The notes: generated by a model not told the origin, from the letters alone. A DNA stretch of 6,838 nt from Phycisphaerales bacterium (GCA_011057845.1 DSDB01000092.1:1-6838); one strand, 5' to 3'. Shown: positions 1 through 5,253, counted from the stretch's first letter. Made by a program: numbers and translations.

Positions 1-1
1 G

Positions 2-123
2 CACGGGCATCCTGCCCGTGGATGAGACAGGAATCCCGCGTGGCGAAGGCATCCCGCCCTCGAATCGCCGGCAGGATGCCCGCGATATGGGTGTGTTAGC
101 CAATCATCGGCAGGATGCCGATG
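2..123. repeat. Cluster of short palindromes with a constant GGC-ATCCT-GCC core
   Basis: Three palindromes share the 11-base core GGCATCCTGCC or its complement GGCAGGATGCC: 2-20 (arms CACGGGC/GCCCGTG), 64-86 (9-base arms with one mismatch) and 105-123 (arms CATCGGC/GCCGATG). Each has the same five-base loop, ATCCT or AGGAT. The first is in one orientation and the other two are inverted. Degenerate half-copies lie at 30-40 and 48-58. The outer arm sequences differ between copies but remain self-complementary. The cluster is translated in frame into the start of the visible flavoprotein. Similar repeat-derived peptides (such as HRQDA.AT) are, from memory, common in planctomycete proteins; mobility is inferred. 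Confidence 0.75.
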
Positions 124-1391
124 CCACGGATGGGTTTGACCTGGTGGTTGTAGGCGGCGGGATGGCGGGTTGCTGCACGGCCGTGGCGGCGGCCCGACTG
201 GGGTTGCAGGTGGCCCTCATTCAGGACCGGCCGGTCCTCGGCGGCAACAACAGCTCCGAGCCGCGCGTCCACCTTGGCGGCGAGATCAACCTGCCGCCGT
301 ATCCCCGCATCGGCGACATCGTCCGGGAACTCGACGGCGGCCACCAGGGCAACGCCCGCCCGGCGGAATTCTACGGCGACGACAAGAAGCTCGCCGTCGT
401 CAAGGCCGAGCCGAACATCACGCTGTTTCTCAACATGCACGCCAACAAGGTCGAGATGCAGGCTAATCGCATCATCGCCGTCACCGCCGCGAACATCCGC
501 ACGGGCGAGGAGTTGCGGTTCGAGGCCCCGCTGTTCGCCGACTGCACCGGCGACGGGACGATCGGCTTTCTGGCGGGAGCGGACTTTCGCATGGGCCGCG
601 AGGGCCGCGACCAGACGGGCGAATCCATGGCCCCGGAGATCGGCGATTCGATGACGATGGGCGCCTCGGCCATGTGGTACTCGACGGACGACGGCGCGCC
701 GTCGGCCTTCCCGGAATGTCCCTGGGCGCTCCAATTCACCGACGAGACCTGCCAGCACGCCACCCGCGGCGAGTGGAACTGGGAGTGCGGCCTGAGCTGG
801 AATCAGATCGATGCATTCGAGGCCGTCCGCGACCACGCGCTGCGGGCCGTCTACGGCAACTGGGCGTTCCAGAAGAACCACGCCGCCGACAAGGCCCGCT
901 ACGCCAACCTGCGGCTCGACTGGGTCGCCCATATCGCGGGCAAGCGTGAGAGCCGCCGCCTGCTCGGCGACGTGATCCTCACGCAACAGGACATCGAGGG
1001 CCGCACCCGCTTCGCCGACGCCATCGTCACCACGACGTGGTCCATCGACCTGCACTATCCCGACCCCGTCAACAGCGAGCAGTTCCCCGGCATGGAGTTC
1101 CGCACCATCTGCACGCAGCCGGCCATCAAGCCCTACCCCATCCCCTACCGCTGCCTCTACAGCCGCAATATCGAGAATCTCTTCATGGCCGGCCGGAACA
1201 TCTCCGTCACCCACGTCGCCCTCGGCACCGTCCGCGTCATGCGGACCACCGGCATGATGGGCGAGGCCGCAGGCATGGCCGCCGCCATCGCCGCCAGGAA
1301 CAACACCACTCCCCGCGGCGTCTTCCAAAACCACCTACCCGAACTGCTGACCCTCGCCAAGAAAGGCGTCGGCAAAGAAACCCAAAACTGA
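3..1391 (+). CDS. FAD-dependent oxidoreductase (FAD_oxidored / PF12831-like), probably 5'-partial
   Basis: Flavoprotein that should bind FAD through a Rossmann fold; the substrate is unknown, and relatives in planctomycetes are often near carbohydrate-catabolism genes. Numbering residues from the GTG at 18: a strand VVVGGG leads into the dinucleotide motif GGGMAG (46-51), with acidic D70 ending the second strand; GGNNSSE (75-81) follows; FADCTGDG (173-180) and FLAGADFRMGRE (184-195) form the second FAD region; GKRESRRLLGD (308-318) and ALGTVRVMRTTGMMGEAAG (401-419) are family signatures of the C-terminal FAD-contacting part. The frame is open from position 3 to the left edge with no stop, so neither GTG 18 nor ATG 87 is certain to be the start. 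Relatives I recall carry an extra N-terminal domain directly before this Rossmann strand, so a 5'-partial gene is likely. The first ~38 residues are repeat-encoded (palindromes at 2-123). ATG 87 has only a weak AGGA at 73-76 and would give a shorter protein starting MGVLANHRQD. Family assignment is firm; the start is not. Confidence 0.88.
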   Translation, partial: TGILPVDETGIPRGEGIPPSNRRQDARDMGVLANHRQDADATDGFDLVVVGGGMAGCCTAVAAARLGLQVALIQDRPVLGGNNSSEPRVHLGGEINLPPYPRIGDIVRELDGGHQGNARPAEFYGDDKKLAVVKAEPNITLFLNMHANKVEMQANRIIAVTAANIRTGEELRFEAPLFADCTGDGTIGFLAGADFRMGREGRDQTGESMAPEIGDSMTMGASAMWYSTDDGAPSAFPECPWALQFTDETCQHATRGEWNWECGLSWNQIDAFEAVRDHALRAVYGNWAFQKNHAADKARYANLRLDWVAHIAGKRESRRLLGDVILTQQDIEGRTRFADAIVTTTWSIDLHYPDPVNSEQFPGMEFRTICTQPAIKPYPIPYRCLYSRNIENLFMAGRNISVTHVALGTVRVMRTTGMMGEAAGMAAAIAARNNTTPRGVFQNHLPELLTLAKKGVGKETQN

Positions 1392-1450
1392 AAGCCCTAA
1401 ACCCAAAACCACAACTCAAAACCCCAAACCGCGTCCCGCCGCCGGGAACT

Positions 1451-1547
1451 GAAGGGATTCGGTACATTTTTTGGATGACGCTCAAACCAATCGTCTCCGC
1501 CCAGGCGCCCCCCATCCCACACACCGAAAGAATGTACCGGACCCCTT
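1451..1547. repeat. REPIN-like inverted repeat element, copy 1
   Basis: Left arm 1451-1474 (core CGGTACATTTT) and right arm 1525-1547 (core AATGTACCGGACCCCTT) are imperfect inverted complements about 50 bases apart, which is the layout of a REP doublet. The same arms recur at 3316-3411. The right arm abuts the minus-strand YdcF remnant so closely that the remnant's TAA stop (1546-1548) uses the element's terminal AA. Such elements are normally mobilised in trans by RAYT (REP-associated tyrosine) transposases; none is encoded here. The left arm is more degenerate (GGGATTC where copy 2 has GGGGGCC). Confidence 0.75.
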
Positions 1548-1878
1548 ATGCCCCGTGGCGTAGCCGGTACCAGAGGTGGCCGACGTACTCGCGGAGGACC
1601 ATGGCGTTGAGGTGGAACGCCCCGGCCGATGGCACGAACGCCCTGGCCTGGAGCCTCGGAGGCGCGAACGGGTAATCCACGGGGACCGGCACAATCGTAT
1701 CCCGCGGGAAGACCCGTTCGAATGTCCGCCGGCTGCGCGGCATGTGAGTAGCGGAGGTCGCCACGCCGATTTGCCGGCCGGCGCCGGGACCGAGCACCTT
1801 GGCCGTCTCGGTCGCGTCCTCGGCGGTTGTCAGCGACACGCCCTGCGCCAGAATCCGCTCAGGCGGGACCCCGGTGAC
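1546..1878 (-). pseudogene. Truncated DUF218/YdcF-like gene remnant (C-terminal third)
   Basis: Reading the minus strand gives an uninterrupted frame matching about residues 148-258 of the YdcF-like protein encoded at 3543-4319. From the shared VSLTT to the end I count 85 of 97 residues identical and about 36 base differences in 291, with no indel. It keeps the family signatures TAEDATETAK, GVATSATHM, PVPVDY and PSAGAFHL. The N-terminal membrane segments and the first catalytic-domain strands are missing: homology fades near 1878, after which a hairpin (1898-1920) follows. The stop differs from that of the intact gene (GCA-TAA rather than GCC-TGA) and lies in the junction with the REPIN-like element. 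There is no Shine-Dalgarno before the first in-frame GTG (1837-1839), so I call it a fragment. Many of the base changes are silent, which suggests that the two copies evolved as functional genes for a time. Confidence 0.85.
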
Positions 1879-2131
1879 ACATGGTACGGACGCCCCCGGC
1901 CCTTGCCTTCGGCAAAGGCCGGCACTTCACGATGTGGCAGACGGCCGGCCGCTTTTCAGAGGTGCTGTTATCAGGAATAGCGGGGTTGTTTTCGCCCCGG
2001 ACCGTTCGCGGGAATACGCGTGAGGCCCCAAAAATTTTGCGGGCCAGGTCCCAGAAAAACGGTATTGGCGGCCGGGCACGGGCGGCCGGGGAAAAAAATC
2101 GCGGCCGGACCGCCGCGGATCGCGGAGGCCC
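1879..2131. other. Intergenic stretch between YdcF remnant and PEP-CTERM promoter
   Basis: I see no supportable gene here; the reading frames crossing it lack family-like sequence. Its only clear structure is the hairpin at 1898-1920. The remainder is GC-rich, with homopolymer A runs in the right half (around 2030-2100). Any 5' part of the YdcF remnant that once existed is not recognisable. Confidence 0.6.
1898..1920. repeat. Hairpin related to the one at 3427-3451
   Basis: GGCC plus TTGCC pair with GGCAA plus GGCC around a TTC loop, with one C/A mismatch (1902/1916). Read on the minus strand it contains GCCGAAGGCAAGGG, close to GCTGAAGGCAAGGG in the perfect hairpin at 3427-3451. Both hairpins sit on the 5' side of a YdcF-like copy and in the same orientation relative to it. 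There is no T-run, so terminator function is unlikely. Confidence 0.55.
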
Positions 2132-2160
2132 TTGACAGGGCGACTTAAAAAAGGTACAAT
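2132..2160 (+). promoter_or_regulatory. Sigma70-type promoter for the PEP-CTERM gene
   Basis: A perfect -35 hexamer TTGACA (2132-2137) is followed after 17 bases by TACAAT (2155-2160), one base from the consensus -10. Transcription would begin near 2167 and give a leader of about 118 nt before the ATG at 2285. No other start signal of similar quality was seen in the window. Confidence 0.8.
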
Positions 2161-2166
2161 ACGCTC

Positions 2167-2284
2167 AACAATACAGTTCCGGGACGTATTGCCATTGGAA
2201 TGGGGGTTTGCCATCGGGGGGTGTTTCCCTGATTTGCCCATTAAACAGGTAAGTCAATCTACAATCTATTGGGGGTAATCTGCA
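2167..2284 (+). promoter_or_regulatory. 5' leader of the PEP-CTERM gene
   Basis: Predicted untranslated leader of about 118 nt. It has three G-runs (about 2203-2207, 2215-2221 and 2271-2275), an imperfect repeat of TGCCAT followed by G-runs, and a 7-base tandem CAATCTA at 2255-2268. GGGGG at 2271-2275 lies about 9 bases before the ATG and is the only Shine-Dalgarno-like element. I recognise no riboswitch. Confidence 0.4.
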
Positions 2285-3061
2285 ATGAGACGACTCACGG
2301 TCCTTTCTATTCTGTGCATGGTTTCTGTATTTACGGGCAACGTCCGCGCCTGTCCGACCGGCGGCGAGTGTACGTGGCCGACGCTGGATGTGATTCTCAG
2401 CGACGGTGGTGTCAGCCCGCTTGTCACCGACATCAGCCTGCTGGGCGGCCTGACGGCGACGGGCCAGAGCTTCGTGTCCCTGCTGGATATGGTCGCTCCG
2501 GTGACATCGACAGCGACGATTCTGCTGGAGGAAGCGGGCTACGCGGGCCAGAACCAGTTCGGCATCTACAAATTCAACGGCGACGGCGTGGCGCCTTCGG
2601 CCGGCGAGATGCTGCTGCTGTTCAACGGCTCGGCCGCGGTGGGCGCATCGGCGGTGGTGCAGTTTGACCTGGCCGGCGGCACGGCGTGGTACGACCGCAA
2701 CGGCGACGACGTGATGGACGCCGGGGAGACGGCCGCAATCGGGGCGGTCTTCGGGTTCTTCCTGAAGAGCCCGGACTCGGCCGGCGGGATTTCCAACCCG
2801 ACGTTTTACTCGGACGAGCTGCTCAATCCCGACGGCGCGATGGAACATGCCCTGCTGTTCAACACCAGCGGCATCACCGGGGCCATCTCCGGCAATCCAT
2901 CTGTGGTCGTGGCCTTCGAGGATCTGCTTGCCTCCCACACCGATTGCGACTACAGCGATATGGTGGTGGGTATTTCGAATGTGACGCCGGTTCCTGAGCC
3001 GGCGACCGTGGCGCTGCTGGGCCTGGGATCGCTGGCGGCGCTTCGTAGACGGAGAGGCTGA
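2285..3061 (+). CDS. Secreted PEP-CTERM protein with DUF4114-like domain
   Basis: 258-residue exported protein. A Sec signal peptide (1-22) has Arg-Arg, a hydrophobic core and a likely cut after NVRA. The mature part shows DUF4114-type features: GYAGQNQFGIYKFNGDG (85-101), a strand ending FGFFL (156-160), NPDGAMEHALLFN (181-193) and VVVAFEDLLASHTDCDYSD (207-225), whose acidic cluster resembles the family's FED...D.D.ND signature. Residues 137-148 (D-R-N-G-D-D-V-M-D-A-G-E) have acidic or Asn residues at 1, 3, 5, 9 and 12 of an EF-hand loop, so calcium binding is plausible. The C-terminus is a classic sorting tail: VPEP (236-239), a hydrophobic helix (241-253) and RRRR (254-257). Such tails are known to be processed by an exosortase, which is not in this window. 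It has its own promoter (2132-2160) and terminator (3082-3115), so it appears monocistronic. Its role at the cell surface is unknown. The ATG is supported by the signal peptide directly after it. Confidence 0.92.
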   Translation: MRRLTVLSILCMVSVFTGNVRACPTGGECTWPTLDVILSDGGVSPLVTDISLLGGLTATGQSFVSLLDMVAPVTSTATILLEEAGYAGQNQFGIYKFNGDGVAPSAGEMLLLFNGSAAVGASAVVQFDLAGGTAWYDRNGDDVMDAGETAAIGAVFGFFLKSPDSAGGISNPTFYSDELLNPDGAMEHALLFNTSGITGAISGNPSVVVAFEDLLASHTDCDYSDMVVGISNVTPVPEPATVALLGLGSLAALRRRRG

Positions 3062-3081
3062 TTGACGGAATGAAACAGCAG

Positions 3082-3115
3082 AAAAGGGCCGCGACGTTGC
3101 ATCGCGGCCCTTTTT
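3082..3115 (+). terminator. Intrinsic terminator after the PEP-CTERM gene
   Basis: A 13-base perfect stem (3082-3094 pairing with 3102-3114, GC-rich part GGGCCGCGA/TCGCGGCCC) with a 7-base loop runs directly into TTTTT (3111-3115), 20 bases after the stop codon. The A-run on the left arm means it could also act on transcripts from the other strand. Confidence 0.92.
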
Positions 3116-3315
3116 GTGCGCGGAGCAGCCTCCACATGGTACAGTGGAATGTGAAGGCTGCGGACCACAGATAGTGCGTTTGGTTGCCCCGTACAAAGAG
3201 CCCGCCAGGGTATGGTTTGTTACAGGGAAATCAAAAAAATGCGAAAAACCGCATATTTGATGGCGCCAGGGCCGTTTTCTTTCTCAAAACAGGGGATATA
3301 CTGGCCGCCGAAATT
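3116..3315. other. Intergenic region downstream of the PEP-CTERM terminator
   Basis: No gene is supportable here. It holds an imperfect hairpin at 3125-3161, a small ATGCG/CGCAT stem with A and T runs at 3239-3254, and a TATACT hexamer at 3297-3302 that resembles a -10 box but has only a poor -35 (GTTTTC, 3274-3279). If that promoter were real it would read through the REPIN-like element into the ydcF-like gene. Confidence 0.5.
3125..3161. repeat. Imperfect 13-base hairpin of unknown role
   Basis: GCAGCCT (3125-3131) pairs with AGGCTGC (3155-3161) and CACAT (3133-3137) with ATGTG (3149-3153), leaving one C/A mismatch and an 11-base loop. It lies ten bases after the intrinsic terminator and has no T-run of its own. 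It is not similar to the other hairpins in the window. Confidence 0.55.
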
Positions 3316-3411
3316 AAAGGGGGCCGGTACATTTTCTGGGGTTTGAGTCGTCGTGGCCCATACCGGCAAAGCATGGCAGACGGGTCAGTCAGAAAATGTA
3401 CCGGACCCCTT
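3316..3411. repeat. REPIN-like inverted repeat element, copy 2
   Basis: Left arm 3316-3339 (GGCCGGTACATTTTCTGG) and right arm 3390-3411 (CAGAAAATGTACCGG plus ACCCCTT) are near-perfect inverted complements separated by 50 bases. Arms and spacing match copy 1 at 1451-1547 (96 and 97 bp). It lies 131 bases before the start of the ydcF-like gene. It fits a RAYT-type REP doublet; no transposase is nearby. Confidence 0.8.
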
Positions 3412-3426
3412 CAGCCCCCTGAGTGG

Positions 3427-3451
3427 CATCCCTTGCTGAAGGCAAGGGATG
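3427..3451. repeat. Perfect 10-base hairpin upstream of the ydcF-like gene
   Basis: CATCCCTTGC (3427-3436) and GCAAGGGATG (3442-3451) are exact inverted complements around the loop TGAAG. It lies 15 bases after REPIN copy 2 and about 90 bases before ATG 3543. A relative with core GAAGGCAAGGG lies at 1898-1920. No T-run follows. Confidence 0.7.
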
Positions 3452-3542
3452 GTGCGGCCGCCGGTCGGACGAGCTGCTTTGGATTCTGGTCAGTTGTGCC
3501 TGTTTCGGGTTTCGAGCTTCGTGCTTGGAAGGGATATAGACC

Positions 3543-4319
3543 ATGGCGGATTTGATAAAAGGATTGGCATCGCCGGCGGTTTGGGTGCTGGTGCTGATGG
3601 TGGCCGGGCTTTGGCGGAGTCGGCGGCTGCGGCGGCGTAAGGGGCTGCGGTGCGGCTGGTACGCGGGGCTGGCGGCGACGGTGCTGTATGTCCTGCTGGC
3701 CAGCGAGTTTGTGGCGTCGCTGCTGTGTTATTCACTGGAGAGTCGGTGCCGGCCGGCGTCGGAGGCGGAACTGGCCGGGCTGGACGCGATGGTGGTGCTC
3801 TCGGGCGGGGCGCTGCCGCCGTGGAAGCACCGGCCGCGGGCCGAGCCGCGCTGGGCGACCTTGGCGCGGGTGGATGGGGCGGTGGAGGCCTTCCGGCGCA
3901 GCGGGGCCCAGGTGCTTGTGACCAGCGGCGGCAAGACGGCGGGCACACAGATCAGCGCGGCCGAGGCGATGCGGGATTTTGCGGTGCGGCTGGGTGTGTC
4001 GGCCGAGCGGATCCTGGTGCAGGGCGTATCGCTGACCACCGCCGAGGACGCGACCGAGACGGCCAAGGTGCTCGGCCCCGGCCCCGGCCGGCGAATCGGT
4101 GTGGCGACCTCCGCGACCCACATGCAGCGCAGCCGGCGGATCTTCGAGCGGGTCTTCCCGCAGGACACAATTGTACCGGTGCCGGTGGACTACCAGTTCG
4201 TGCCGCCGAGGCTCCAGGCCAGAATGTTCGTGCCATCGGCCGGGGCGTTCCATCTCAGCGCGATGGTCCTCCATGAGTACGTCGGCCGCCTCTGGTACTG
4301 CCTGCGACACGGGGCCTGA
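3543..4319 (+). CDS. DUF218 / YdcF-like (ElyC-SanA-type) membrane-anchored protein
   Basis: 258-residue protein of the DUF218 (YdcF-like) superfamily. Members such as ElyC and SanA act in cell-envelope biogenesis; the reaction is not settled and the role here is inferred. Two hydrophobic segments (about 9-24 and 40-61) separated by an Arg-rich stretch (26-36) anchor it in the membrane. The domain follows: DAMVVLSGG (81-89), ARVDGAVEAFRRSGAQVLVTSGG (108-130), EAMRDFAVRLGV...ERILV (141-159), SLTTAEDATE (163-172), GVATSATHMQRSRRIF (186-201), VPVPVDY (211-217) and PSAGAFHLSAMVLHEYVG (231-248), in the family's usual order. GGAAGGGA at 3527-3534 is a good Shine-Dalgarno for ATG 3543. REPIN copy 2 and a perfect hairpin lie upstream. 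The gene converges on the beta-barrel gene with a 34-base gap and no clear terminator. Its last ~110 codons are duplicated in inverted orientation at 1546-1878. Confidence 0.9.
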   Translation: MADLIKGLASPAVWVLVLMVAGLWRSRRLRRRKGLRCGWYAGLAATVLYVLLASEFVASLLCYSLESRCRPASEAELAGLDAMVVLSGGALPPWKHRPRAEPRWATLARVDGAVEAFRRSGAQVLVTSGGKTAGTQISAAEAMRDFAVRLGVSAERILVQGVSLTTAEDATETAKVLGPGPGRRIGVATSATHMQRSRRIFERVFPQDTIVPVPVDYQFVPPRLQARMFVPSAGAFHLSAMVLHEYVGRLWYCLRHGA

Positions 4320-4353
4320 CACCGAACGAAACGCCCCCGGGCAAGGCCGTCTC

Positions 4354-5193
4354 TTAGAACCGGTACTGCATGGTCAGAACCGCCCAGTATTCGTTCTCGG
4401 TGTTGACCGAGTCGTCCCAGGAGGACTGGATGTAGAACGCGGGGGTAAACGAGAATCCGCCGCCGAGTTCGAAGTCGGTCAGGATGCCGAAAACCGCGTT
4501 GGACCAGTCGTGGTCCACGTCCTGGCCCGCCGGGCCGACACCATCGTTAAAGACGAACTCGGAGTGCAGGCGGATGGCCTGTTCCTTCTGATTGGGCAGC
4601 AGCGGCGTGATGGGGATGCCGTAGTCCAGCATGAAGATATGCGCCCATCCCGAGGCGGTGCCGCGGCTGAGGATGCCGCGGGTCAGGTCCACCCTGGAGG
4701 CGACCAGTGAGCCGGAATTGGCCGGCCAGAGCTTGACCAGGACGTAGGTCGGGACCAGGCCCTTGATCCCCAGCAACTGCGGGAAGGAGAACGCGCCCTG
4801 CATTTCCGACAGGTCCGCAAGCGTACGGGAGTTGTCGGGGTAGTTGTAGTAGACGTAGCCGATATGGTAGGCCATGGCGTGGCGGGCGTCCGGCCAAAGC
4901 ATATTGCGGTAGAAGATGGTGTAGTCCCATCGCTCGGTGTTCTCGAAGCCGCTGTGCACGGCGCGGTTGGCCTGTGTGCGGAAGCCGAAGCCGCTGCCGA
5001 ACAGGTCCAGCGTCACGGCCGGGGCGATGCCGCTGTCGCCGCTGGGCCCGTAAACATCAAAGCCGCGCCAAATGTAGCTGGTCAGATAGCTGAATTCGAT
5101 GGCGCCGTGGAGTTTCCCATCCGGCGGCGGCCCGCCGGCCGCGGCGCACGACGCGAACGCCAGAACTACGCCCAAACACACGATGGTCTTCAT
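4354..5193 (-). CDS. Exported, probably outer-membrane beta-barrel protein
   Basis: 279-residue protein with a Sec signal peptide (MKTIVCLGVVLAFASCAAAG, cut near residue 19-20). The cysteine in FASC could suggest a lipoprotein, but Phe at -3 is atypical. The mature part has alternating hydrophobic and polar strands rich in Tyr, Trp and Phe, begins with FSYLTSYIWRGFDVYGPSGD (34-53) and ends LTMQYRF with a terminal Phe, the usual signal for beta-barrel insertion. The YxTSxYxWRG opening resembles the TIGR02001 (Gcw_chp) type of barrel protein; this is from memory and is not a firm family call. The start is set by AGGAG (5200-5204 on this strand) six bases before ATG. A REP-type hairpin (5232-5249) lies about 40 bases upstream. 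It is 251 bases downstream of the trpB2 gene on the same strand, so co-transcription is possible but not shown. The substrate or function is unknown. Confidence 0.82.
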   Translation of the reverse strand: MKTIVCLGVVLAFASCAAAGGPPPDGKLHGAIEFSYLTSYIWRGFDVYGPSGDSGIAPAVTLDLFGSGFGFRTQANRAVHSGFENTERWDYTIFYRNMLWPDARHAMAYHIGYVYYNYPDNSRTLADLSEMQGAFSFPQLLGIKGLVPTYVLVKLWPANSGSLVASRVDLTRGILSRGTASGWAHIFMLDYGIPITPLLPNQKEQAIRLHSEFVFNDGVGPAGQDVDHDWSNAVFGILTDFELGGGFSFTPAFYIQSSWDDSVNTENEYWAVLTMQYRF

Positions 5194-5223
5194 AGTCCGC
5201 TCCTAAAAGATTCCACACCTGAG

Positions 5224-5253
5224 TATCGGGACCCCCGCCTGCGCGGGGGCGAC
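5224..5253. repeat. REP-type GC hairpin in the leader of the beta-barrel gene
   Basis: CCCCCGC (5232-5238) and GCGGGGG (5243-5249) are exact complements around CTGC. The surrounding TCGGGACCCCCGCC...GCGGGGGCGAC matches a widespread class of intergenic REP sequences that are often mis-translated as RDPRLRGGD. It lies 38 bases upstream of the beta-barrel start, so it may fold in that gene's leader mRNA. No U-run follows on either strand, so it is not a standard terminator. Confidence 0.7.

Noticed and set aside
2..123. CRISPR array or tandem repeat in the palindrome cluster
   Set aside because: Units are in mixed orientation, irregularly spaced and only 11 bases in core, without uniform spacers.
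96..1334. Long minus-strand open frame of 412 codons opposite the flavoprotein
   Set aside because: It is antisense to a clear FAD oxidoreductase, is composed of repetitive Gly/Ala/Val/Asp-rich sequence typical of GC-rich shadows, and shows no recognisable domain.
2165..3196. Long minus-strand open frame of 343 codons opposite the PEP-CTERM gene
   Set aside because: Arg/His/Gln-rich composition without a domain; it crosses a strong promoter and terminator and overlaps a well-supported secreted protein.
3232..3260. Minus-strand terminator formed by the ATGCG/CGCAT stem and T-run
   Set aside because: The stem is only five base pairs plus a few A/T pairs, and there is no minus-strand gene ending there.
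3274..3302. Promoter with TATACT for the ydcF-like gene
   Set aside because: The -10 is good, but the -35 (GTTTTC) is poor and the site lies about 240 bases upstream with a REPIN-like element between; not enough to call.
3732..4322. Minus-strand open frame of 196 codons opposite ydcF, partly matched by a plus-strand frame at 1576-1980
   Set aside because: The two frames resemble each other only because both are antisense to the duplicated ydcF sequence; the sense strand carries the family motifs.
4320..4353. Shared terminator between the convergent ydcF-like and beta-barrel genes
   Set aside because: The 34-base gap contains GC-rich sequence but no stem followed by a T-run on either strand.
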